From the NCBI GenBank assembly GCA_023382535.1, contig JAHDWA010000044.1:22540-86539 (forward strand): a stretch of 64,000 nt of DNA. The letters run 5' to 3'. This DNA comes from Anaerolineae bacterium. GTDB lineage: Bacteria; Chloroflexota; Anaerolineae; 4572-78; J111. Under the pieces are notes generated by a model. It worked only from the letters and a program-made list of their open reading frames with translations, searched no databases and was not told the origin of the DNA. Shown here in pieces: positions 18,459 through 27,155 of the stretch. The position numbers were made by a program, and so were the translations under genes. Each line of letters opens with the position of its first letter. Position 1 is the stretch's first letter.

Positions 18459-19182
18459 TGTCTTTCACCTTATTACGACGCCCAATAATCAAAAAATCAT
18501 CGGCAGTTAGTGAATGTTCAAACCACTTACGTTGCCAAATACCTTCTGGTATTCTAGGCAGCCAAGGCCAGTGCTTGTGGAGTTTAGCATCTACAATCTT
18601 TACCATGTAACCGGGAAACCAGTCGAGAAACCGGGTGGTCAGGATTTCTACCCCCAAACTTTGGAAATGTTGGCGCATTTCCCGATCAGTTACGCGATAA
18701 TGCCGAATGCCCAATTTTCCATCGTAGTAATATTTAGTCCAAAGCCAACTGAGCGAGAAATTCATGTTAGGATGTTCTAACCAAACCAGCCCGGTTTGTG
18801 GTTTGGCAACACGGACATGTTCAGCAATAAGAGTACGCCTGAGGTGGGGGGTGGCAAAATGTTCTACCAGTCCCAGGGAGCAAACTATATCAAAAGTACC
18901 ATCGGCTATGGGCAGGCGGAGACCATCTCCCCAAACAAAATTGTTCACTAGTACGCCGCCAGCGGCATTTAAATCTATCCCAAAAGTTGTTGCGCCATAT
19001 TCTTGCTCAAACCAACGTAGCCAGCGTCCGTTAGAGCAACCAATTTCCAGTACACTCAGATTACGCTGTTGGGGAATCAACTGGCGCAGTTCAGCGACTA
19101 GCTCCTGCTCCCATAGGTGAACTAGCGGAGGTATGTCGTCCAACTGTAAAATGTAATTGGTCCAATTAGTGCTGCTGTTCAT
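18448..19182 (-). CDS. Class I SAM-dependent methyltransferase
   Basis: 244 residues. The SAM motif is SVLEIGCSNGRWLRWFEQ, with FGIDLNAAGG and the post-motif FDIVCSLGLVEHFATPHLRRT. The C-terminal HxRVTDREMRQHFQ region is typical of Methyltransf_11 proteins in polysaccharide loci. ATG 19182 is chosen because TGAGG stands about nine bases upstream and it follows the glycosyltransferase stop (19193) by ten bases. The frame open to 19314 would overlap that gene by 122 bases. Target unknown; a sugar hydroxyl is likely. Confidence 0.78.
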   Translation of the reverse strand: MNSSTNWTNYILQLDDIPPLVHLWEQELVAELRQLIPQQRNLSVLEIGCSNGRWLRWFEQEYGATTFGIDLNAAGGVLVNNFVWGDGLRLPIADGTFDIVCSLGLVEHFATPHLRRTLIAEHVRVAKPQTGLVWLEHPNMNFSLSWLWTKYYYDGKLGIRHYRVTDREMRQHFQSLGVEILTTRFLDWFPGYMVKIVDAKLHKHWPWLPRIPEGIWQRKWFEHSLTADDFLIIGRRNKVKDIAK

Positions 19183-19192
19183 CAGGGCAACC

Positions 19193-20410
19193 TCAGAGGG
19201 CAACCTCATTAAAAACCTGAACCATCCGCTCGGTGATGTTTTGGCGTTCAAATTGAGTAATGTACTGTGTATCAGGTCGAAAATCCTTGAGTTCGCCCCG
19301 CCGCCATTCATCAAAGATCATCCGGAGTTGTTGTTTCATACACGCCTGATCAAAAGGTAAGACAAAGCCAGCTTTAGCTTGTCTAATGATCTTGGCCGTA
19401 TCCCCATCTCTAGGAACTAAAGCCAGAATTGGCTTACCCAAACGCAGGTAATCGTAAGTTTTGGTAGGAGACCACTTGGCATACTCGGGCATCACCTCAA
19501 ACAGAAAATGGCTACTCAAGGCGAAGGTAAACGCTTTTTTTCGAGGTAGGTGCAGGATGCAGGTCGAATTTGGCGCATTCATTTTTTGGATATAGGTAGC
19601 AGCCCGTCCTATGAAGACGGCATCGGCATTTTCATCTACCTCGTGGAGCGCTGCTAAAAAATTACGAATCGGTTCCCTAAAAGATTCGTAAAAACTGCCC
19701 AGGAAAACAATCGTCAATCTGTCTGAGTCCTGAAATCTGGGTGATAATCCCGCAAAGGCCGATTCGTCGTAACCATCAGTTATTACTACTACTTTACTTT
19801 CTTCGATTTTATGCAACTCAACCCAGCGCTGTTTAATGTGCGGATGGATTACCGTGACTTTGTCAGCTGTTTCCAGAATGCTGTGTTCTGCTCGTCTGAT
19901 GCGGTTTTTATGCCACCTGCGCAAAGGCTGGAGAAGATATTGGTCGAATTGGACATTCAGAAAATCATTCACCGACCAGCCATCCAAAAAATCAGCTACC
20001 CAGGGAATGCCGAATTCTTGTTTCAGTTGCATTGCCACAAATGCAGTCGTAAAAGTTGGAGAAGCGCTATAAATTAAATCCACTTTTTCCTGACGCAGAA
20101 TTTCTCTGGCAGCTAAATAAGCTGGACGCTGCCAACTTTTGTAGTAATCGGGAAAATCGGCCTCCAGCTTTAGGCGGCGGCGGGCATATAGCCAGGACTT
20201 TGGAGGTTCAAAGTGACCTACCCGGCACACTTTAGTTTCACTCGGAATTTCCTGCAAGAGACTATAATCTTTGTCATAATTAACGCTGTCAGCCGCCGAA
20301 ACCACGACAGGTTGCCAACCGAACTGAGGCAGAAATTTGGCAAATGCTACCCCTCGCCAGTCAGCGGCCATAGGCGGAAAAAAATAATCAATAAATAGAA
20401 CTTTCTTCAT
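19193..20410 (-). CDS. Glycosyltransferase family 4
   Basis: 405 residues. The opening KKVLFIDYFFPPMAADWRGVAFAKFL is characteristic of a GT4 subfamily common in polysaccharide loci. LIYSASPTFTTAFVAMQL, VITDGYDESAF and LTIVFLGSFYESFREPI mark the inter-domain region. The C-terminal donor site is less canonical: KTYDYLRLGKPILALVPRDGDTAKII replaces the usual E-x7-E, as in the GT4-like group that includes putative acetylneuraminate or rhamnosyl transferases. It lies 21 bases after the frameshifted SGNH hydrolase gene. Confidence 0.8.
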   Translation of the reverse strand: MKKVLFIDYFFPPMAADWRGVAFAKFLPQFGWQPVVVSAADSVNYDKDYSLLQEIPSETKVCRVGHFEPPKSWLYARRRLKLEADFPDYYKSWQRPAYLAAREILRQEKVDLIYSASPTFTTAFVAMQLKQEFGIPWVADFLDGWSVNDFLNVQFDQYLLQPLRRWHKNRIRRAEHSILETADKVTVIHPHIKQRWVELHKIEESKVVVITDGYDESAFAGLSPRFQDSDRLTIVFLGSFYESFREPIRNFLAALHEVDENADAVFIGRAATYIQKMNAPNSTCILHLPRKKAFTFALSSHFLFEVMPEYAKWSPTKTYDYLRLGKPILALVPRDGDTAKIIRQAKAGFVLPFDQACMKQQLRMIFDEWRRGELKDFRPDTQYITQFERQNITERMVQVFNEVAL

Positions 20411-20431
20411 CCGGCTCCCCTTCAGGTGTAC

Positions 20432-21654
20432 TTATTTCTTCCATGCCGGGGCAATAATCTCAGCAATACGTTCGGCAATTATCTTACAACCCAGATCACT
20501 GTAATGAGAAGCGTTGTCTACATAAGCTCTGTCTACCTTCCACAGGGTGTTATGTAGAGTGTAAAAATTATGAAACGAGCCTGACTCCGCTTCTGAAATA
20601 AGCGCATCATAGACCTCTATGAGACCCGGGGGAGTATGTGGCATAACTTTGTTGGAAGGCGTATACACGGATGTGGGTTGTAAAAAAAGTAAGTGTCTAC
20701 CCCTTGATTCTTGCTTACCGCAGCGGCCAGTTTACGATTAAAGCGGTAAACATCGAGGATTTTTTTATCGACATCTTCATCAGCAGTGAGATCAGAAGAA
20801 TGTGGCGAAGGTTGTGTTTGCAAGTAATTTACCAGGCGTAAGAGGGGAAATGCTCCATTTAGAGTTATCCAACTACGGTCCCCGTAATAACGCTTCTGAC
20901 GTATTAATTCCCATCCAGCATAGGCATTCTGGGCGAGCACAGGTACATCATTACCTTGACTCAATTGAACCGTATCGTTTATGCCATCCAAAAATAGGGC
21001 AACATCGGGTGGTTCATTACTTCGTAATAAGGCAATGAAGTGGGCTATTTCTTGTGAACTATACCAGTAGCTGTGCCCATGATTAATCACCCGCACCCTA
21101 TATTTAGGTAAGCGTGCCTGAAGCTGCTCTTGGAGATGAGAAGGGATTGTTTGGTTATCAGGTATACCCCAGCCGAACATGGTTGAGCCTCCAAAAGTCC
21201 AAACTAGCAAATCTTTCTGATTTTCTCCCAGGGGCAGCGCTGATTTTGTGGCTCGAGTTGTATAATTAGAGTGGGTTTCAATATTTAGTAGTTTACCTGC
21301 AAAGGAGCGTTCCATAAAAACTGTCCAGGGATAGAACTCATAGGATTCTTGTTCTCCCATCTGATCAAATTCAAGGCCTACCTGAATAGCTGCTGCATGA
21401 TCGGTAAGGATATATGAGTCTAGGGCAAATGCTTGCGAGTAAAAGGGTTTTAGCCTCAATTCACTACTTATATCTAGTACCCACTGAATGAGCGCCAAAA
21501 CAACTACCATGGTTAAAAGAACATTCGTGAACAATGAGGCAAATATGGCGTAATATCTGCTCAGAAGTTTCAAGAATGAAGTCGGCTGGTTTTTAGCAGC
21601 TGAGGAACAAATTGACTGGTTATTGGGCAAAGCTGTTGTACCTTTTTCTCTCAA
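20432..21654 (-). pseudogene. SGNH/GDSL hydrolase-like protein, frameshifted in a 7-base homopolymer
   Basis: Two overlapping open segments in different frames make one protein. The first (from 21654) has a membrane anchor (about residues 40-65), the Ser block WTFGGSTMFGWGIPDNQTIP, then the Gly and Asn blocks (VINHGHSYWYSSQ, FLDGINDT), and runs out of frame after DTYFFYNPHP. The second carries the C-terminus with the Asp/His block DNASHYSDLG. The break is at the run of seven A (20682-20688; seven T in the mRNA sense). Adding one T gives YFFLQPTSVYTPSNK, the normal family sequence. So catalytic Ser and His are now in different frames. It may be a sequencing or assembly error, phase variation, slippage-rescued expression, or a true pseudogene. 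If intact it would be a membrane-anchored esterase or acyltransferase acting on the polysaccharide. Its start overlaps the flippase stop by four bases. Confidence 0.8.
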
Positions 21655-23159
21655 AATCTAGGCCACATTGTTACAAGTTTACGTTTACTATTCAATAAAT
21701 AAGTAAACAGGATATCCCGTTCATAGCTCGTCAAGATACCACTGGAGAGCAGGCTGAGTAAGATAAAGACAGCGATGGAAGTTAGTACTTTAACCAATAA
21801 AGAGAGAAGGGGCGGCTCTAATCGGATCAGCCAGCCAATGGCCAAAGCAATTGCCAGGTAAATAAACGCACCGCCGGCGGCTTTCCAATCGTAGCCGACC
21901 GGGTAAATTTTTCCGACCCAAAAATAAAGGAGAACAAAGACGAGGAGGTAAGCAAGCAGGGTCGTCATTGCTGCCCCAAAGGTCCCCCACACGGGAATAA
22001 TAAAGAAATTTAGCCCGACATTAACCCCCGCCGCGATAACCATGACCATTGAAGCTATTTCCGGCTTCTTGGCTTGAAGCCCGGCCAGCGAAGCTTGAGA
22101 GCTAATGAAATACAAAAATGGAGCCAAGGTAAGAATAGGGATCAACTTGATCGCTTCCAGATAATCGCCTCTTGCTCCAAAATGAGTGGTGAAGGCGCGC
22201 AATAGCTCACCGCTGCCCAGCGTAATCGCCAGATATACCACTCCACCGGCTAACACGAAATAGATGAATGTTCGCCGTAACAGTCGCTTGGTATCGTCGG
22301 TTGATCTTGTTGCCGCCTGGGCAAAGAAGAATGGGTCCATCAACAGAGCAACCGGCGTGGCCAATAAGATGCCGAATATATTGGCAAAATTATAGGCCAA
22401 GGCATATATCCCCACCGCCGCCTCACCGGAGAAGCGGCCTAAGAGCAAGCGGTCTGAGACCTCCAGTGTCCACGCTGCCAGTCCGCTGAATACGAAAGGA
22501 CCGCCAAGTCGAAGAAGCTGTTTGAGGTAGGAGATATTGAGAGTAAACCGTGCCTGATTGAGCGTAAAAGGTAACATCACGGCTAAAGTTAAAAAATTGC
22601 TGATAATCCCGGACTCAAAAAAGCCGCTGACTCCACGCTCCAAATAGACAATAAAATAGAGCTTTAAGATAAAATCTGTTAAAAAATTGAACAGAGAAAA
22701 GCTAACGTATAGGTTCGCTTTTTTTTCGAGCCTTACGAGATTAAAAGGTACCTGTCGCAGCATCATAAAAAAGAAAATAAGGCCAAGGAGCCGAAACGAG
22801 GTTACATAACTTGCGGTATGGAATAGTAGGAATGAAAACAGGGATGCTTGCGCCAACAATATGACTCCGCCGACGCTCGCCACAGCCAAATACCATAACC
22901 ACGCAGCTCCCACCAATTCTTTTCGCTCTCTACCTTCAGTCTCGTAGTAGAGGCGAATTAGCCCGTTCATCATTCCGCCGCCGGTGAATAGGTTGAGCAA
23001 CCCCAGAATTACCGTCAGTACGGAAATAACCCCAAATTCATCAGGTGAGAAAACCTGCAGGTAAAGCGGCAAGAGAACAAAACTTAGCGCAGTTTGGAAG
23101 ATGTTGCCTATTCCATAGGTTAAGAATTTTTGCAATAGAGTTTTGATCATCTGATGCAA
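21651..23159 (-). CDS. Wzx-type oligosaccharide flippase (MOP superfamily)
   Basis: 502 residues with about 14 hydrophobic segments spread evenly through the protein and few charged loops, the size and layout of Polysacc_synt/MurJ-like flippases. The N-terminus KTLLQKFLTYGIGNIFQTAL followed by LPLYLQVFSPDEFGVISVLT is the conserved first-helix motif (P-x-Y-x-x-x-F-x-x-x-x-F/Y-G). It should carry undecaprenyl-linked repeat units across the inner membrane for the Wzy-type polymerase at 5599. It starts at ATG 23159, eight bases after the preceding methyltransferase gene. Confidence 0.9.
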   Translation of the reverse strand: MHQMIKTLLQKFLTYGIGNIFQTALSFVLLPLYLQVFSPDEFGVISVLTVILGLLNLFTGGGMMNGLIRLYYETEGRERKELVGAAWLWYLAVASVGGVILLAQASLFSFLLFHTASYVTSFRLLGLIFFFMMLRQVPFNLVRLEKKANLYVSFSLFNFLTDFILKLYFIVYLERGVSGFFESGIISNFLTLAVMLPFTLNQARFTLNISYLKQLLRLGGPFVFSGLAAWTLEVSDRLLLGRFSGEAAVGIYALAYNFANIFGILLATPVALLMDPFFFAQAATRSTDDTKRLLRRTFIYFVLAGGVVYLAITLGSGELLRAFTTHFGARGDYLEAIKLIPILTLAPFLYFISSQASLAGLQAKKPEIASMVMVIAAGVNVGLNFFIIPVWGTFGAAMTTLLAYLLVFVLLYFWVGKIYPVGYDWKAAGGAFIYLAIALAIGWLIRLEPPLLSLLVKVLTSIAVFILLSLLSSGILTSYERDILFTYLLNSKRKLVTMWPRF

Positions 23160-23167
23160 ACTGCACC

Positions 23168-23944
23168 TTACTTTGCCTGAGCTATAATGTACACAATCCT
23201 ATGTTGAGTATCAGGTAAATCATAAGGTAAAGGTACAATAGGGCGATCTTTAACCAACTCCATTTCCCCTTCAAGTTCTTCCGGCACAGTAACCACAGCT
23301 TCGGAATGAACTGTTTGCTTTATTGCCTCATATAACTTAAGAAATTTTAGTATTTTGCCGACAAACTTTTTGCCGGTCGAGAATAATCCCCGCTGAATTC
23401 CGGCTAACCCTTGTGGAACTGTAAATGCTCCAAAAAATTCGGTATCAAAATAATGCATCTTTAATAACGAATTTAATTCTGGGATTGAATAATAGTTACG
23501 ACTTAGCTGGCTGGGACGAAATGCCGGTATATTTTTGTTAGGAGTATTGATAAGAAGTAACCCGCCAGGTTTAAGAACGCGATGACACTCATCCAAAAAA
23601 GTGGGCAAATTCATGTAAATAATCGCGGCTAAACATATCACTACATCCAGTCCCCCGTCCTGAATAGGTAATCTATGAGCATCCATACCAGCCAAGCTAA
23701 TGTTTGAGCCATAATGATTTCTAGCGAGCTTCAAGCTATCTTTGGTAATGTCTCCCCCAATAATACAGCCAGCATGTTGGGCCAAATAGCCAAGGCCAAA
23801 ACCCGGACCACAACCCACCTCTAACACTTTTTTCCCAGAAAGGAATTGAGAAGCCCAATAATAACGATGGGCAATAACCTGTAGCGTGTCAAGATTTACT
23901 TTTCGGTAGGGCAGTTCTGTTTCAGACAAAAAAGATACTGGCAT
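23168..23944 (-). CDS. Class I SAM-dependent methyltransferase
   Basis: 258 residues. Motif I is KKVLEVGCGPGFGLGYLAQ, GGDITKDSLKLARNHYG supplies the acidic ribose contact, LDVVICLAAIIYMNLPTFLDECHRVLKPGGLLLINTPN is the typical Methyltransf_11 motif II-III. It is placed five bases after an FkbM gene and just before the flippase, so it is probably a sugar methyltransferase working on the lipid-linked intermediate (inference). The start ATG 23944 is well supported by the tight spacing. Confidence 0.83.
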   Translation of the reverse strand: MPVSFLSETELPYRKVNLDTLQVIAHRYYWASQFLSGKKVLEVGCGPGFGLGYLAQHAGCIIGGDITKDSLKLARNHYGSNISLAGMDAHRLPIQDGGLDVVICLAAIIYMNLPTFLDECHRVLKPGGLLLINTPNKNIPAFRPSQLSRNYYSIPELNSLLKMHYFDTEFFGAFTVPQGLAGIQRGLFSTGKKFVGKILKFLKLYEAIKQTVHSEAVVTVPEELEGEMELVKDRPIVPLPYDLPDTQHRIVYIIAQAK

Positions 23945-23949
23945 CTTCG

Positions 23950-24954
23950 TTAGGCTTTTGGAAAATTACCTATTTTGCTATTAATTCGAGATCTTTTAAG
24001 GTACAAGTTTAGGTGATCATTTCGTTCATTGCACAGACTCATCAACTCCTCAACGGTATGAATAGGGGGGGAGTTTTCATTAATAGACTTGTTATGCATA
24101 GAGTAATCATGTCCCACCACAAACACATCAAAACCAAAATCTTCCAGAAGTCTACGGGCAAACTCTTCGGGCGACTGGCCCATTTCTTTGATTAAGAGAG
24201 GAAAAAACTCAACCAATAGACTCAGATCCTCATTCTCCTTGATTACACATTCCATGCCGGATAAAGCCAGCATTTCAGCGCCTTCAATATCCATCTTAAT
24301 CACATTGATTGGTCTTCCTATCTCTTTGACAAAGTCATCCAATCGTATCGCCTCAATCTCAACTGACTCCTCTTTATCACTGGCAAGATCAGGGCGATAT
24401 TCCTTAATTCCATTATATTGTTGAATCGTATGATGTCCGGTGTCGTAAGAGCAAATATATAATTTAAGTGTGCCTGCTTTGTCAGCAACTGCTTTCTGCA
24501 AGGCTACTACCTGATCATAGCCATTGAGTTGGATGTTTTTGCACAAATAGCTGTAGTTGCGAGGTTCCGGTTCAAAAGCATAAACCTTACCCTTTTTGCC
24601 GACAAGGCTGGCTGCCAGTAAGGAAAAATACCCAATATTCGCACCTAGATCAATGACTACATCACCCTCATGGATAATTTTGCGAAATAACTCAGTCGTT
24701 GCTTCTTCGTGAATTCGATTTTGGGCGTAAGCCCGAAATGTGCGCCGCATACTCGGATCAGGATCAAAAACGTTTACATACATTTTACTACCCTGAACCT
24801 CTACCGTATTCTTATTGGGCCACAACACTCGGAACAAAAAATCGTAAATTGCATGGCCTCCAGGGACTATCTTGCTCAAGCCTTTTCCTGAAAGGAGACG
24901 GTAAATTTTTGTAAGTATTGAGAACAGAAAGGATTGCATTTTGGATAGCATCAA
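23950..24954 (-). CDS. FkbM-family methyltransferase
   Basis: 334 residues. The N-terminal ~90 residues are hydrophobic/basic and may associate with the membrane. The FkbM core follows: DVVIDLGANIGYFSLLAASL (SAM loop), VYAFEPEPRNYSYLCKNI, and INVIKMDIEGAEMLALSGM. This is the more typical of the two FkbM proteins here. It would O-methylate a sugar hydroxyl. Five bases separate it from the next gene. About 72 bases without any recognisable feature lie upstream, before the second DegT aminotransferase. Confidence 0.87.
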   Translation of the reverse strand: MMLSKMQSFLFSILTKIYRLLSGKGLSKIVPGGHAIYDFLFRVLWPNKNTVEVQGSKMYVNVFDPDPSMRRTFRAYAQNRIHEEATTELFRKIIHEGDVVIDLGANIGYFSLLAASLVGKKGKVYAFEPEPRNYSYLCKNIQLNGYDQVVALQKAVADKAGTLKLYICSYDTGHHTIQQYNGIKEYRPDLASDKEESVEIEAIRLDDFVKEIGRPINVIKMDIEGAEMLALSGMECVIKENEDLSLLVEFFPLLIKEMGQSPEEFARRLLEDFGFDVFVVGHDYSMHNKSINENSPPIHTVEELMSLCNERNDHLNLYLKRSRINSKIGNFPKA

Positions 24955-25026
24955 TGAAATCTCCTTTACTGGTGATGAACCTGTGTTGGGTTGTTACCTG
25001 ATACTTTGAGTTTTAGCCCTGTAGAC

Positions 25027-26133
25027 TCAACGTGAATAAAAGCGGCGTACTACTTCAATAGTATATTGCACGTTCTCGTCGCTGATCTCCGGATTCATCG
25101 GCAGCGAGATGACTTCCCGACAGATGGCCTCGGTTTCGGAGAGATGAGGGTTGCCCAACTGCAAATCTTTATGCTCCCACATAGGTTTGCGCCAGCTTAT
25201 CAAAGTTTCTACGCCATTTTCCTGGAGAAACTCTACCAGCGCGTCGCGTTGCCGGGTGCGGATCACATAGTTTTGAAAAATATCGTGATACTCGTCACCT
25301 TTGAAGTGAGGCAAGCGCAAATCACCCACGCCGCTTAAGCCTTGCCGATACAACCCCGCTACGTAGCGCCGCCGCTCTAACCACTGAGGAAGATAGCGCA
25401 GTTTCACATCCAGTACGGCTGCTTGAATATTATCCAGTAGGCAGGTAAATCCATGATGATGGTACTCACCGGTTTCCCGGTCTTCGCCATTGTAGCGCAG
25501 CCGCCCGATCATTGTCGCTACTTTTTCGTCATTCGTGGTCACTGCTCCGGCATCGCCAAAAGACCCCAGCACTTTGAAAGGGTAAAAACTAAAACAGCCG
25601 GTCAGGCCAAATGAACCGGCCATCCGACCCTTATAGGTTGCCCCCAGAGCTTGAGCAGCATCCTCGATAACAATAAGGTTATGTAGTTCAGCCAGGGCCA
25701 TCAAGCGGCCCATATCGCACAAGCGTCCATTTAGATGAATCGGCATTACTGCCCGAGTTCGGGACGTTATGGCTTGTTCAACCGCGGCCATATCCATATT
25801 ATAATCCTCAGTCACGTCAACCAGTACCGCTTTGGCTCCCACCAACACAATGGCCGAAACGCTGGCCACAAAGGTATGAGCGGGTACAATCACTTCATCG
25901 CCGGGGCCAATTCCTGCGGCAATCATGGACAAATGCAGGGCATGAAAGCCACTGTTCAGGCCAACCGCATAGCGTGTCCCTACAAAATCGGCCAGGTTAC
26001 GCTCAAAATCTTTCAAGTCACGGCGATAAATCAGATCACCCCTGGCTAGAACATCTTGTATGGTAGCATCAATCTCTGGTTTCAAGTATTGATAGTGAAC
26101 ATCTGGTTCAACAAAACGAACTTTGTAGGCCAT
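25027..26133 (-). CDS. DegT/DnrJ/EryC1 aminotransferase (second copy)
   Basis: 368 residues. GLNSGFHALHLSMIAAGIGPGDEV, EDAAQALGATYKGRMAGSFG and the PLP lysine in SFYPFKVLGSFGDAGAV identify a sugar aminotransferase of the same superfamily as 16691, but clearly a different subfamily (the 16691 protein has FFPGKNLGAYGDAG). It begins AYKVRFVEPDVHYQYLKPEID. Its neighbour upstream is the E1 beta gene (29 bases away), so amination of an unusual keto sugar made or modified by that pair is possible (inference). Confidence 0.85.
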   Translation of the reverse strand: MAYKVRFVEPDVHYQYLKPEIDATIQDVLARGDLIYRRDLKDFERNLADFVGTRYAVGLNSGFHALHLSMIAAGIGPGDEVIVPAHTFVASVSAIVLVGAKAVLVDVTEDYNMDMAAVEQAITSRTRAVMPIHLNGRLCDMGRLMALAELHNLIVIEDAAQALGATYKGRMAGSFGLTGCFSFYPFKVLGSFGDAGAVTTNDEKVATMIGRLRYNGEDRETGEYHHHGFTCLLDNIQAAVLDVKLRYLPQWLERRRYVAGLYRQGLSGVGDLRLPHFKGDEYHDIFQNYVIRTRQRDALVEFLQENGVETLISWRKPMWEHKDLQLGNPHLSETEAICREVISLPMNPEISDENVQYTIEVVRRFYSR

Positions 26134-26162
26134 CGTTATTTCTCCTGTTCCTTTCCTATCAG

Positions 26163-27155
26163 TTAAGCCGAACGTTCCCAGCCATAGACCCGTTTAATCG
26201 CCGTCACAATACTAGCAACGGTTGGATAGTAGGCTTTTTCTAAGGAAGCGCTCATAGGGGCAGGCGTGTCGGGTAAGGTCACTCTGAGAATGGGCGCTCG
26301 TAAGAATTCAAAAGCTTGGTCAGCCATGCGGGCGGCAATCTCACCCGCGAAACCACAAGTGAGCCATGCTGCGTCAGCAACAACTAACCGGCCGGTTTTA
26401 CGTACCGACTCAAAGACTGTCTGTTCATCCAGTGGTTTCAAAGATAGTAGATCAATCACTTCAACTTCAAGCCCCTCTCTGGCCAATATTCCGGCTGCTT
26501 GTAGAGCCAGTATTGACATATAAGAAGTAGCCACAATCGTCGCATCCTGGCCCCCTCTTCTCACGGCAGCTTGACCAATGGGCACTTCGTACAATTCGGG
26601 AGGAACCTCACCCTTTTGCTCATACAACCAGCGGTCATCAATATAGATAACCGGGTTATCATCACGCACACTGGCGACCATTAATCCTTTAGCGTCGAAA
26701 GGGGTACTGGGCATAACCACCTTCAAGCCGGGAATGTGGGCATACATCGCCTGGAAAGCCTGCGAGTGTTGTGCTGCTTGTTCACCACCTCGGTTGATGA
26801 TAGCCCTCATCACCATAGGAACGCTGACTTTACCCCCAAACATATAATACCAATTGGAAGCTTGATTAATTATCTGTTCAACGGCCAGCAGAGCAAAATC
26901 CATACGTGGATGGATAACTACCGGTCGCATTCCAGCCAGAGCTGCGCCAATGCCGGCCCCGGTAATGGCATTCTCCGAAACCGGCGTGTCGAATACTCGC
27001 GCCGAGCCAAACTTTTCATGCAAACCCGCCGTAGTACTCCCTACATACCAGGGACTGTTGACGCCCTGGCCCATTAAAAATACACTAGAGTCTTCGGTCA
27101 TAAGTTGGTGAAGCGCTTCATTAATAGCTAAACCGTAGGACAGTTCTCTAGGCAT
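26163..27155 (-). CDS. 2-oxoacid dehydrogenase E1 component, beta subunit-like
   Basis: 330 residues, transketolase pyrimidine-binding plus C-terminal domain. Visible: LSYGLAINEALHQLM, the TPP-activating Glu region FDTPVSENAITGAGIGAALAGMRPV, and the C-terminal VEVIDLLSLKPLDEQTVFESVRKTGRLVV. It pairs with the alpha subunit at 27148, with an 8-base overlap (ATGCCTAG), fixing the start at 27155 rather than 27182. No E2 or E3 gene is in the window, and the pair is buried in a polysaccharide locus. That suggests a TPP-dependent decarboxylase/carboligase acting on a nucleotide sugar or a small keto acid, not a respiratory complex (inference). Confidence 0.85.
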   Translation of the reverse strand: MPRELSYGLAINEALHQLMTEDSSVFLMGQGVNSPWYVGSTTAGLHEKFGSARVFDTPVSENAITGAGIGAALAGMRPVVIHPRMDFALLAVEQIINQASNWYYMFGGKVSVPMVMRAIINRGGEQAAQHSQAFQAMYAHIPGLKVVMPSTPFDAKGLMVASVRDDNPVIYIDDRWLYEQKGEVPPELYEVPIGQAAVRRGGQDATIVATSYMSILALQAAGILAREGLEVEVIDLLSLKPLDEQTVFESVRKTGRLVVADAAWLTCGFAGEIAARMADQAFEFLRAPILRVTLPDTPAPMSASLEKAYYPTVASIVTAIKRVYGWERSA

